A stretch of 64,000 nucleotides of DNA from Begonia masoniana. Lineage: Eukaryota; Streptophyta; Magnoliopsida; Cucurbitales; Begoniaceae. The stretch covers positions 32,339,574-32,403,573 of the forward strand of contig CM039512.1 in NCBI GenBank assembly GCA_022432975.1, given 5' to 3'. The position numbers and the translations under genes are program-made. Positions within the stretch are counted from its first letter, which is position 1, and each line of letters starts with the position of its first letter. The notes beneath the pieces are model-generated. The model did not search any database. It saw only the letters and a program-made list of their open reading frames with translations, and was not told where the DNA came from. Positions 45,926-57,529 of this stretch are shown piece by piece.

Positions 45926-48311
45926 ATGGCCCACAAGGGCGCCGCGCGTTCCTGCTGCACGCACTGCATGCAACAGCGCGCCACACCCGCGCACACCTGC
46001 GCGCCTTCTAGGCTATCGATCAGCGCACAGTGCCGATCGATCGCGGAACTCTCTGGATTGCCTGATTGATCGGTGCCTAGAAAGCCGATCGATCGCCCAT
46101 GGCGCAGCGCGCGCCCCCGCAGCTCACCTCGCGCACCTGCCGCGCGTGCCCTTCCTGGCGCCTGCGCGCCCTCCCGCGCACCTCCTTCTTCTTTCTCCAT
46201 TTTTCTTCAAAATTTTCACCACAGAAAAACCTAAAAATTTCCCCAAACATTCCCCGACTCCTTAACATGTAAGATTATCGAAAAGCTAACTCCAAAAATA
46301 TCAGTGGAAACGTAGAACAAGTAAAACCCGACGTTGTTTGCTAAAAAAAAAAAGAGCAACATAACAGCTAAAGTTTCAAAAACCATAAACCTGAAAATTC
46401 AAACCATTTATAAAACAAATTCCAACACAAAATCCATAAGAGTTTCACTGACAATATCATTTACACAAATAAAATTCAAACAACACTATCTATTGACCAA
46501 ATCCCAACAAACTACCAAAATGGTTAAGAAACTATAGACAAACACCAATACCAATCCCCACACATCTCCTAGAAGAACATGGCCGAGACACCTCGACAAG
46601 TATCCTCACTAGCATGCCTAGTGCACCGCCGACTGCTGCTTAATCATGGGCTCCCTCATCTAGCTCACCTGAATAAATGTCGTCACCTACACCATAGAAC
46701 ATAAAAAGTAAGCCTAATGCTTAGCAAGTACGGAATAATGAATGCAAATAACACACAATGCAAACCAATCCTATCACATGCAGTTTCTAACTCTCAATTG
46801 TGCTCATTTCATATTCGTTGCATTAATCTTTTCATAAGCGGTGTGGATCAAGTAGGCTCACATCCTATAACCGTCTAGGACAGCCACACTTAGAACCACC
46901 AGAGCAAGACCAGATAGCAATCATCCCATAACCGTCTAGGATGGCTATACATAATCTCCCTCCACATCGATCGTAGAACCCTATAACCGTCTAGAAGTTC
47001 ATACTCACGACCCATTACGTATTTTAGCCATACATCTTTCATAGAGGTCCCCTCGAGGTGCTACACCCCAGCACTTATTCCCGACAAGGCAACTCTACTC
47101 AAGACCGATTTGTATCTCTTTTATCTGATTACATTTCATGCTCACCATTCAAAACAATGCAAAAACTCATATCTGGCGTAATTTAAAACCATAGTGCAAG
47201 AAAATATGCAACACAACACAACACCAAACAACAAACAAACCATTAACCCCTACCGTTCCGTGGTGTAGGCCCGAAGGCAACAAAAATATTCCTATACTTA
47301 CCTGATTGCTCGACACGTGTTTGATTACTTCGTCCAGTTAAATTACTCGTTCGACAACCTAACAAATAAGGAAAATCGCTTAGCAACACACGAATGACTT
47401 CTAAGAATTTATCTAACTTAAAACTAACCACAATTGAACCACTTAGAGTTAACAATCCTAAAACTCGATTTTTTCTCAATTTTAGTGTCTAAACTTCAAT
47501 CGCCCATAACTCACTCGTTATTCAGCGGATTTGGATGTGCAACCCCATTCTGTAAATCTCTACACGTCTACTATCCATTGAAACCATCAAATTCAATCAA
47601 CAACCAAGTTGGCCAATTCGAAATCTCAAAAACAGAATCGGTGCACATAACACAAAATCCAGTTTTTAGACAATTTTCATCTATCCTCCAATCTAACTCT
47701 AGAAACCATCTAAAACAACCGATCCAAGGATTAAACTACCAACTTTATGAAGAGAACTAGCCAAAGAAGGAGAATTTTTGGACTCCTCCATTAGAGTTTC
47801 CTAAACCCTAACCAAACTTCCACAAAAACACCTTAAAAACACCAAAAACTACCACCTAGATGCATTAAACTCAAAACCCCATAAAAACTTACCTTAAACC
47901 CTTGAAATTTATTAAAGGAAATGGGGGATGAGAGCCTTCAATGGTGGCTGGAAAAACCGTGGAAGCAATGGAGAAGAAGATGAAGATTTAGCAATTTAAC
48001 CTAACTTGACTTTTTACTTTTTAATTTTGCCACTAAATTTTTAATTTTTGTAAAATAACCACACCTTCACCCTTTACTCTAAAACCAACGTGAATCTCCC
48101 ACTTCCTTCCCTTATTTATTCACTTAAATTTTTCCTTTAAATTTCAATACAATAAAATTTCTAGCCACTCAAACCCTAAAGTTTTATCTCAATCCTCTTC
48201 CAATATCACTCCCAACTTCATTTATATTAGGAGGACTCCAAGATAAATGTTAACGCTCATAACATACCCTAAACTAAGGCTACATACGTTAGGAAATTTT
48301 TTGAGTGTTAC
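45926..48311 (-). mobile_element. 5' LTR of element F, truncated at the primer side
   Basis: Ends GAGTGTTAC at about 48311 (final A changed). Contains GATCGATCG motifs (46015-46105), complement of TGTAGGTG (46684-46691), a three-copy ATAACCGTCTAGGA repeat (46862-47000), the CTTCGGGCCTACACCAC-type block (47255-47280) and complement of AGGTAAGT (47296-47303). The left LTR end is deleted. Assignment to F rests on adjacency and orientation. Confidence 0.75.
46862..47000 (-). repeat. Three-copy repeat in the F LTR
   Basis: CCTATAACCGTCTAGGAC, CCATAACCGTCTAGGATG and CCTATAACCGTCTAGAAG, spaced about 60 bp apart, between the acceptor-like and donor-like sites. Confidence 0.82.
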
Positions 48312-48391
48312 GAATTCCAATGCCCAAAGTTCAATCATTGAGTTTATTTTAACATGCCAAAGCCAATTATCAAATAAAAAACCATTTGATT
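48312..48391. mobile_element. Short LTR-derived fragment between F and I
   Basis: 80 bp starting GAATTCCAATGCCCAAAG. It resembles the ~180-bp spaced units at 50160, 50345 and 50525 inside LTR I (AATTCCAAAGCCCA.. then TTTATCAA..AAAACC), so it is probably a piece of another I-family LTR into which F and I inserted. Confidence 0.6.
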
Positions 48392-48989
48392 TGTGACGAC
48401 CCGTAATTCGGTCATCCTAAAAAAAACTTAACTTTATTTTTATAAAGACCTTGAAAGAAATCAAAAAAAAAAATAAACTTTTAAAATAACTTAAATCGTT
48501 TTGAAACGCATAGTAGAAGACTTAAATCTTGAGTGGAAGCCTGTCGTTTAAAAACCAAAAGTCAAAATGTTAAAATCCAACCATTTCAATTCTCAAAGCA
48601 TATCATTTCTACTTTAAACAACCCATTTTCATATCCAAAATATTTCCATACATTAAAACATGGTTGATCAAAACATTTAAATCCATAAGTTCATTTTGCA
48701 CGTGACTTAAATCAAAACATATCTATACACTTGGGACAAAACATACAGATGCTAGTCCATGAGTCAAAATTGTCGAACAACCACAAGTCACCGCCATGGA
48801 CGTGCTCCGTCAACTGCCTTCTCAATCCTGACAGTGCATAAGGTCCTCACATGTACTTCTGTCACCTCCATCACGAAGTACATCAAATGAGTCTAAAGCT
48901 CAGCAAGTAATGTATAATAAATGCTCATGCAATTTCGTCTTAGTCTTTTCCTTTTTATTAACATTGGGACACGACACCTTAGTTACATT

Positions 48990-49425
48990 AGAGTCATCAA
49001 ACCCACCAGGACTACCTTATGGTCATCAAACCCATCAAGTCTACTTTGGGGCAATCAAACCCACCAAAGCTATATTAGGGCCATCAAACCCACCAGGACT
49101 ACCTTAGGGGTCATCAAACCCATCATGTCTACTTTGGGGCCATCAAACCCGCCAAAGCTATATTAGGGCCATCAAACCCACAAGAACTACCTTAGGGTCA
49201 TCGAACCCATTTGGTCTACTTTGGGGCCATCAAACCCGTCAAAGCTATATTGGGGCCATCAAACCCACCAGGACTACCTTAGGGTCATCAAACCCATCAG
49301 GTCTACTTTGGGGCCATTAAACCCACCAAAACTATATTGGCGTCATCAAACCCACCATGACTACCTTAGGGTCATCAAACTCATTAGGTCTACTTTGGGG
49401 CCATCAAATCCGCCAAAGCATACGT
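48990..49425 (-). repeat. 29-bp tandem repeat with three-monomer higher-order unit in LTR I
   Basis: CCATCAAACCCACCAGGACT-type monomers. Three variants alternate in fixed order (ACTACCTTAGGG, TCTACTTTGGGG, GCTATATTAGGG endings), giving an 87-bp higher-order unit repeated about five times. Repeat-encoded peptides rich in THQ/IKP are artefacts. Confidence 0.92.
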
Positions 49426-50149
49426 TCGTTTTGTTCGTTTCGTTTCATTATTTATTTATTTCTTTATTGAAAACGTATGCATGAAAACCTTTTTTGTTCT
49501 TTTCTTAAAACATGATGCATGAATGCGTGAAACATGCGTAATCCGTATAATCATGTGCATCTCAACATTCATATTCTCAATAACAAGCTTTTCAATCTAT
49601 TCCTGCATTTCACATTCTCAATATCACTCAACATCATAACATTAAAATAACAATCACCTAAATCTATAACATAGCATATCCTCAAGACTATATCAACAAT
49701 CATCGACAACATAACATATTTATGGACTACAACTACATCTCCAGTTAAACCATCAATAACATTAACTTCCTAGTGCCTTGTGATGTAGGCCAATAAGCCT
49801 AACACATACAACATCACTTACCTGAGGTCCTTAGCGCAAATTAAGGGCAATTGATCAATCTTCTTGGTGACTTGAAAAACCTATGGCATATTAACCCCAT
49901 CATTAATATCACCATTCATAACAACAACTTTGATTATATTTATAACCTTTTGAACTCATCTAATTTGAATGATTCCAAATTCAATGATTTCCAAAAGAAG
50001 AAGATTATTCACTCATAAATTCACTTGAATATAAAAAACATGATAGCTTGAATAACATGCAACCCAATTCAATCAAACACTTGATTTCAAAATCCGAAAT
50101 TGATCAACATTTGATATAACTTCAAAATTCCATAACTTATGCTATACTT

Positions 50150-50680
50150 ATCCAAATGCATAAATTCCAAAGCCCATAGATTCATCAAAATGTCTACTTA
50201 ACATGGTACAATCCATTTATCAATTGAAAACCAGTAGATCAGGCGAAAAACCACATACCCAAAACTGCCCAGAATTTCCCAGTTTTTGACATATAATTTG
50301 TACCAACTTAAAAAATTCATAACTAATTGTATGCGTATCTAAATCTAATAATTCCAAAGTCAAAAGTTCCCTTAAAGTGTCTATTTTAACATGGTTAAAT
50401 CCATTTATCAAAAATCTAAAACCATAAAAAGCAGAAAATAAAAAACCGAACCTGCCTTGTAAACTTGACTCAGATTTTTGCTTAAACTTTGAAAATCCAT
50501 AACTAATTGTATACTTATCCAAATCAAATAATTCCAAACTCAAAAATTCACTTAAAGAGTCTAATGTGACATACCAAAACAGTTTATCTATTGAAAAGCA
50601 ATAGCTTGGTCCAAAAATCTCAAAACTGAGACATGCCCAAAATTCTAGTTTTTGCACAATTCAATTTCCAATCCAAACAT
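50150..50680 (-). repeat. Three diverged ~180-bp repeats in LTR I
   Basis: Units at about 50164, 50347 and 50527 share AATTCCAAA..CA, a GTCTAxxxTxACATG core and CCATAACTAATTGTAT. Degenerate, non-coding. Confidence 0.75.
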
Positions 50681-50684
50681 ATAA

Positions 50685-53083
50685 TGTCACGACCCTAACA
50701 CTGTACCCAATTTCCGTACTATATTTTTTTTATAAACTTTAAGCGGAAACTAAACCGAAATCGAAATCGGAATCGGAATTGAATTATAACTTTTTAAAAC
50801 AAATTAAAACTTAAAACCATTTAATAAAAACTTAAATTAATTAAATTAAAACAATTTTAAAAATAAATACAATAGAGAGGCGATTCAATCGCCAGGCTTG
50901 GCGACTATTCGCCAAGCCCTCTGCCCTGTTTCCTTTCCTTCATTCTTTCTTTCAATTTCTCCTACGCCAACTACACAATACAACTTATTCTTACACCCTA
51001 AACCATACAAACTCTCTCATATCCTCACTCTTTTCACATTTCACCGTTCACCCAATAAACGACTCGAAACACATTTTAAAACTAAGAACATTTTCATGAA
51101 AACGAACTGCATGGATACGTTTAAAACCTAAACAAATCCTCCTGTTTTCAATCACCACGCAGTTCCAAAATACATTCAATGAAAGACTTTTCAAACCATT
51201 ATAAACAATTTCCAAAACATCAACATATATATATCTATCAACTATCCAGAATCAAACAACCTAAAAATATTTCTATATAAACATCAGCCAAAAATGTCCC
51301 AAACCCTCAAAATCTATACATACTGTCCCCACAGGTTGATAAGCCTCGACTACGCCAGCACACCCCCGCAGCCATCCCTCGTCAACTGGACTCATGCCTC
51401 AGGAGGAGGAATCTCATCCTCACTTTTATCCTCGTAATCACCTACACCATACAATACACTATGAGATAAAAATCTCAGCAAGACTCGTAAATGCAACTAT
51501 ATGCTATGCGTGTGAGTTCAGAAATCATGCAGCCTTTTCTTTACTTTATTCTGTGGGTGTCACCGAGATCTCAACCTCCTAACCAGAGAGAGCACATCCA
51601 GCGGGCGAACTACTCTTTCAAGCTAGAAGAGGGGGGTACACGCTTACAACACGTACAGCCGTGTCTGAGCCCCATCTCGCATGACCATACATATGAGTGC
51701 ATAATAAATGTGGTATTGTGACAAGCCCCTGCGTACCTCCACAATAGGTCAAGCCCCTCTCCAGGCCACATTGCGAGTACATAATAGATGTGGTATTGTG
51801 ACAAGCCCCTGCGTGCCTCCACAATAGGTCAAGCCCCTCTCCAGGCCACATCGCCATTTTAAAACATCGTGCGGAAACTCATTTTCATGCTCTTTCTTTA
51901 AAACACGTGATGCATGAACAGTTCATAACAAAATTTAAACACTCAGCATACGTACTATCAAGACTGTAAAACATAATCTACATAACAATTAAACCTAACT
52001 ACCCAACCAAAGCAATATAAACTAGTGCGTCTCCAAACTCCTCGAAACGACTTCGATGTACGGTGTAGTCCAATCGGCCAGAAAAGAATCACGAGAACTT
52101 ACCTCGTTCCAAAACAACTCAAGCTCCGTCCACGAGCGTTGTTTGTCTGAAGCAAAACACAATATTGACGTTAAAACTAATTTAAGCTATCGATCGTCCC
52201 ATTTACAAAACCTTAACTAAGGAATTTCCTAACATTCCAACTTAACTTATCGAGGCATTAAATCCATTAATCTGCGTTCGATACCCCGAAATCCAATTTA
52301 CGAGTTTTCCGAAAACCCAAAATTTACAAATTTAACATTTCTCCTAAATCGTCCTAACTTCTTCCAATAACATTTAATACGTGCAATACGTTCGTAAACT
52401 ATAACAATCTATCAATTTCGAACCCTAAATCTCGACTTTTAAACGAAACCTAATGAAACCCTAATTGTTCAAACTCCCTAAAACTCGAAATAAACATTCT
52501 AAAACTATAGATTGAACCTAGAGAGTCGATTGGAGGAGAAAACGTGAAGAAAACGGAACGATTGGAGGACGAACGGAGGTCGAAAGTGCTGAAAACGTCG
52601 ACGGATAGAGAGGGAGAAGCTCTCTGGTTCGTGAGCGCCAGGGGATAAGAAGAAGAAGTGAGGGAGAGAAAAGATTTTGGTTATTTTTATAAATTTGATT
52701 TTTTCAAATTACCATTTTGCCCTTAGCACTTAATTCTATTTGTTTCGTTCATCGTTTCGTCAATCGGCTAAAGATTCGACTTCTCCAAATTTCCTTATTT
52801 CACCAATAAATCCAACTTATTATTTAGGTTTTATTAAAACTGTCCGTTCGCAAAACGGACCTCGTTTACTATTTTTACTAAAACATTGTTCATATTACGA
52901 GAAACTTAATTACTCGGAACATAGCGTCAAAACTCCTAAAATTCCCCAAAATTCCTTAAAATTCCTATTAATCGTTAGGATCATAATAGCGCTTCATTTT
53001 CATAAAACGGGTTTGATTTGACATATTTACCAAAAATGCCACATATATTAAAATATGAAATTCCGTACAAGCCGGATATTACA
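50685..53083 (-). mobile_element. Solo LTR A2 (2399 bp)
   Basis: TGTCACGACCC...GGATATTACA, with a perfect TSD TATAA at 50680-50684 and 53084-53088. Hairpins GGCGATTCAATCGCC and GGCTTGGCGACTATTCGCCAAGCC lie at 50879-50920. Complement of TGTAGGTG at 51439-51446, two ~82-bp direct repeats (51693-51859), complement of AGGTAAGT at 52097-52104 and the antisense leader about 52520-52670. Same family as A1. Confidence 0.95.
51693..51859 (-). repeat. Two-copy 82-bp direct repeat in LTR A2
   Basis: GTGGTATTGTGACAAGCCCC..CTCCAGGCCACAT occurs twice with few differences. Absent from LTR A1, so it arose after the two copies split. Confidence 0.9.
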
Positions 53084-53164
53084 TATAATAATCCACAATA
53101 TCTTCATTCCTAATCACAATTAGGATCCAACGCCAATATTACGAAACATAAAGCACAACGATTA

Positions 53165-56100
53165 TGTAACACCCAAAAATTTCTAAAAGGTGCATAGCTT
53201 TAGATTTGACGTGCTATGATAATTTAACGTTGGATATGTTAAGTACTAGATTAGAAGTGAAAAATTTGAAGAAGAAGAAAATGAGAGAAAAACCTATAAG
53301 TGGAATTGTTAGGGTGGTTATTAAGTGAATTCTATGTAAAACGAAAATTAAGGGAAGGAGGAATTTAATAAAAGAAACATGTCACGTTGGATTAATGAGG
53401 AAAAGAGAAGGTGGAGTTATTAAAGAAAAATTGAAGTTGAAAAGTCAATTACTAAAGGTGGGTTGAAAAGTCATAGTGTTGAACAGTAATGGAAAGTGTG
53501 GTTTGATTAGTCAAACCTTGTGCTTGGAAAAATAAGTTAAGAAAAATGAGAGGAAATGTGAGACTTGCACGTTGGAATTAAGTAAGAAAAGGGAGGAGTT
53601 ACTTTGCAATTTCTAAAAAAAATGGTGGAAAGAAATAAAGGAAATTAATGAGGTATGAAGTTTGAAAAGTCAAAAGAGGGTATTGAAAAGTAATGTATAA
53701 AGAAAAGAAAAGGTGAGGTTTAATGTGAGACCTTCCACGTTGGAAGGAAAAGGAAGAAAGCATGGGAGGGGTTGTTTTATAAATTTAAAGAAATTATAGG
53801 TTAACATTTAAAAGAAGAAAAATGTGTTAGGTTAAAAAGGAAAAAAGTAAGAGATTTTCATCTTCTTCCTTTTCTTCCCACGAAACCAGCAGCTAAGGGG
53901 GATTCTCCTCCACGATTTCCTCCATTTTAGCAAGATCAAAGGTAAGCTTTTGGATGGGTTTTGTTATAAATACATTTTAGTTGAAGATTTTAATGTTTTT
54001 AATGAGTTTTAAGTGAGTTTTTGTTAGGTTTAGGAAACCCTAATGAGGGATTCCGAAATTTGTGATTTCTTGATGAAAGTTTCTTGTTGTTATGGTGATT
54101 TAGGCTTAAGATAGGTTATTTTAGGTTGATTAGATAGAAAGTTTAGGAGTTTGGTTGAATTAGTTGAAAAATCGGTTTTGTACAACTTCAGGGCCGGTTC
54201 TGTTTTTCCATTTTCGGAGTGGCCATGGAGTTTGGTTGGTTAAATAGTTTGTTTCAATGGAAAGTAGACGTGTAGAGGTTTCCGAATTGGGGTGGCGCGT
54301 CGAAATCCATTGAAAAACGAGGGAGTTATGACCGTTTGAAGTTGGACGGTCAAAATTTGCGTAAAAATCAGGTTTAGGGCTTTAAGGGTGAATTGTTTTA
54401 AATGTTGTTTAGTTTTAGTTAGGAAAATCCTTTAGCACTTTATTAGTGGCTTGCTAAGTTATTTTTCCTCTTTGATAGGTTGTCGAGCGAATAGTTTGGT
54501 TGGACGAAGTGAATAATTACGTTCCGAGCGATCAGGTAAGTAGTGGACGTGTGTTTGTTGCCTTCGGGCCTACACCACAGAACGGTAGGATTTATTGTTT
54601 GATAGTGTATTGTTAGTGTTTGAGTATTGTTTGATGAATTGCTGGGTTGTTATTGTTAGTGTTTGAGATTGTTTCCTTGTTTGGTTGCTTAAATGTTTGG
54701 TTAAGTATGGTTTTAAATGTTTTGTTTGGTTAAGCATGGTTTTAAATGTTTGGTTGTGGTTAAGCATGGTTTTAAATGTTTGGTTGTGGTTAAGCATGGT
54801 TTTAAATGTTTGGTTGTGGTTAAGCATGGTTTTAAATGTTTGGTTGTGGTTAAGCATGGTTTTAAATGTTTTGTTTGGTTAAGCATGGTTTTAAATGTTT
54901 GGTTGTGGTTAAGCATGGTTTTAAATGTTTGGTTGTGGTTAAGCATGGTTTTAAATGTTTGGTTGTGGTTAAGCATGGTTTTAAATGTTTGGTTGTGGTT
55001 AAGCATGGTTTTAAATGTTTGGTTGTGGTTAAGCATGGTTTTAAATGTTTGGTTGTGGTTAAGCATGGTTTTAAATGTTTGGTTGTGGTTAAGCATGGTT
55101 TTAAATGTTTGGTTGTGGTTAAGCATGGTTTTAAATGTTTTGTTTGGTTAAGCATGGTTTTAAATGTTTGGTTGTGGTTAAGCATGGTTTTAAATGTTTG
55201 GTTGTGGTTAAGCATGGTTTTAAATGTTTGGTTGTGGTTAAGCATGGTTTTAAATGTTTGGTTGTGGTTAAGCATGGTTTTAAATGTTTGGTTGTGGTTA
55301 AGCATGGTTTTAAATGTTTGGTTGTGGTTAAGCATGGTTTTAAATGTTTGGTTGTGGTTAAGCATGGTTTTAAATGTTTGGTTGTGGTTAAGCATGGTTT
55401 TAAATGTTTGGTTGTGGTTAAGCATGGTTTTAAATGTTTGGTTGTGGTTAAGCATGGTTTTAAATGTTTGGTTGTGGTTAAGCATGGTTTTAAATGTTTG
55501 GTTGTGGTTAAGCATGGTTTTAAATGTTTGGTTGTGGTTAAGCATGGTTTTAAATGTTTGGTTGTGGTTAAGCATGGTTTTAAATGTTTGGTTGTGGTTA
55601 AGCATGGTTTTAAATGTTTGGTTGTGGTTAAGCATGGTTTTAAATGTTTGGTTGTGGTTAAGCATGGTTTTAAATGTTTGGTTGTGGTTAAGCATGGTTT
55701 TAAATGTTTGGTTGTGGTTAAGCATGGTTTTAAATGTTTGGTTGTGGTTAAGCATGGTTTTAAATGTTTGGTTGTGGTTAAGCATGGTTTTAAATGTTTG
55801 GTTGTGGTTAAGCATGGTTTTAAATGTTTGGTTGTGGTTAAGCATGGTTTTAAATGTTTGGTTGTGGTTAAGCATGGTTTTAAATGTTTGGTTGTGGTTA
55901 AGCATGGTTTTAAATGTTTGGTTGTGGTTAAGCATGGTTTTAAATGTTTGGTTGTGGTTAAGCATGGTTTTAAATGTTTGGTTGTGGTTAAGCATGGTTT
56001 TAAATGTTTGGTTGTGGTTAAGCATGGTTTTAAATGTTTGGTTGTGGTTAAGCATGGTTTTAAATGTTTGGTTGTGGTTAAGCATGGTTTTAAATGTTTG

Positions 56101-57477
56101 GTTGTGGTTAAGCATGGTTTTAAATGTTTGGTTGTGGTTAAGCATGGTTTTAAATGTTTGGTTGTGGTTAAGCATGGTTTTAAATGTTTGGTTGTGGTTA
56201 AGCATGGTTTTAAATGTTTGGTTGTGGTTAAGCATGGTTTTAAATGTTTGGTTGTGGTTAAGCATGGTTTTAAATGTTTGGTTGTGGTTAAGCATGGTTT
56301 TAAATGTTTGGTTGTGGTTAAGCATGGTTTTAAATGTTTGGTTGTGGTTAAGCATGGTTTTAAATGTTTGGTTGTGGTTAAGCATGGTTTTAAATGTTTG
56401 GTTGTGGTTAAGCATGGTTTTAAATGTTTGGTTGTGGTTAAGCATGGTTTTAAATGTTTGGTTGTGGTTAAGCATGGTTTTAAATGTTTGGTTGTGGTTA
56501 AGCATGGTTTTAAATGTTTGGTTGTGGTTAAGCATGGTTTTAAATGTTTGGTTGTGGTTAAGCATGGTTTTAAATGTTTGGTTGTGGTTAAGCATGGTTT
56601 TAAATGTTTGGTTGTGGTTAAGCATGGTTTTAAATGTTTGGTTGTGGTTAAGCATGGTTTTAAATGTTTGGTTGTGGTTAAGCATGGTTTTAAAGCTTCG
56701 GGAGGTTTCCATCAAGATATGCAGTGGTTCCTCGTCGCGAAGTAGTGTCTGAAATATGGCAAACTTCGGGAGGTTCTGCAAGAGGAACCTGACTGAGTAT
56801 ACGTAAGATGTTGTGAGTGGATTTACTACGAAAGATGTTGGGGGTGGAACGACATGTGTTAGGATTGTGTGAGAGTTGTGTGTGCATAGTGTATGTTTGT
56901 ACTTGTTATCCCTACTTGCTAAGCGTAAGCTTACGTGTGTGTGTGTGTTCTGTGGTGTAGGTGGCGATAGGTGTACAGGTCAGCTAGACGAGAGAGCTAG
57001 GATTAGGCGGCAGTCGGTGGCGCATGGAGCATGCCGGTGCGGGCAATTGTCGGGGCGACTCAACCATGGTCTTCGGGTGATGTGGGACTTTGTATTTTGT
57101 TAGCGTATTGTAGATGTCTGTTGTTGTATATAGTTAAGTTAAGGGTGATGTGTCGCCCTATACTGCGGATTTTCTTCACTTAGGGATGTTAGTATTTTAG
57201 TTTACCTCTTTACTGCTCTTTGGAGATTTTGTATGCTGGATAGTTGAGTATAGGTATTCTGGATTTGGTTGAGATTGGACTGTGTGCAGGTATTTAGCAT
57301 TTTGGAGGCGCCATTTTCAGGCGTTACTTTGTCGAAATTTTTGGGAAGGATGCCGTTGTGCTTAAAGGTTAGGATTAAGAGAAATTAGCGAGTCTAAGCT
57401 TATTTTAAATCATGTTTTAACGTGGGTTGGGTTAGCAAAGTAGCGCACCGAGCCAGGACGGGTTCGGGGGCGTTACA
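53165..57477 (+). mobile_element. Solo LTR J (4313 bp) with a 2-kb tandem array
   Basis: TGTAACACCC...GGGCGTTACA, with a perfect TSD GATTA at 53160-53164 and 57478-57482. Sense-order contents: purine-rich start, leader ending AAAGGTAAGCTT (about 53935-53948), exon-like block after TTTGATAG (about 54478), AGGTAAGT (54534-54541), GCCTTCGGGCCTACACCAC, the 30-bp array, CTTGCTAAGCGTAAGCTTA (about 56918-56935) and TGTAGGTG (56956-56963). No coding capacity, primer site or polypurine tract. Confidence 0.95.
54690..56694 (+). repeat. 30-bp tandem array, about 66 units
   Basis: Unit GTTTGGTTGTGGTTAAGCAT plus GGTTTTAAAT. Variant 29-bp units (GTTTTGTTTGGTTAAGCATG...) sit at about 54716, 54866 and 55136, separated by four and then eight canonical units, followed by about 51 canonical units that look identical. 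Because 30 is divisible by three, open frames of 500-640 codons exist on both strands; they are artefacts. Confidence 0.97.
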
Positions 57478-57529
57478 GATTAAGCCTACATTTTAATTTT
57501 TTGTGCATCATACTCTCCACCTGACAAAT

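Larger units (their letters stand above)
39521..48311 (-). mobile_element. Element F: old, broken Ty3/gypsy element
   Basis: Minus strand. Coding fragments run from integrase (39569) through RT, protease and gag (to about 45925), followed by a 5'-truncated LTR (45926-48311). Interrupted by element E (left edge at 39520/39521) and by solo LTR G in the protease region. The part of F left of E (end of integrase, 3' LTR) is not in the window, consistent with a large deletion left of C1. No TSD can be verified. Confidence 0.8.

Noticed and set aside
45926..46200. Gag protein with a long Arg/Ala/Gly-rich amino extension
   Set aside because: The extension is LTR sequence joined to gag by a deletion near 45925; composition changes sharply there.
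48990..49425. CRISPR-like repeat array
   Set aside because: Monomers are contiguous diverged repeats without unique spacers, in plant LTR DNA.
54570..56781. Open frames of 536-639 residues on both strands
   Set aside because: Produced by a 30-bp tandem repeat, whose length is a multiple of three, in a solo LTR.
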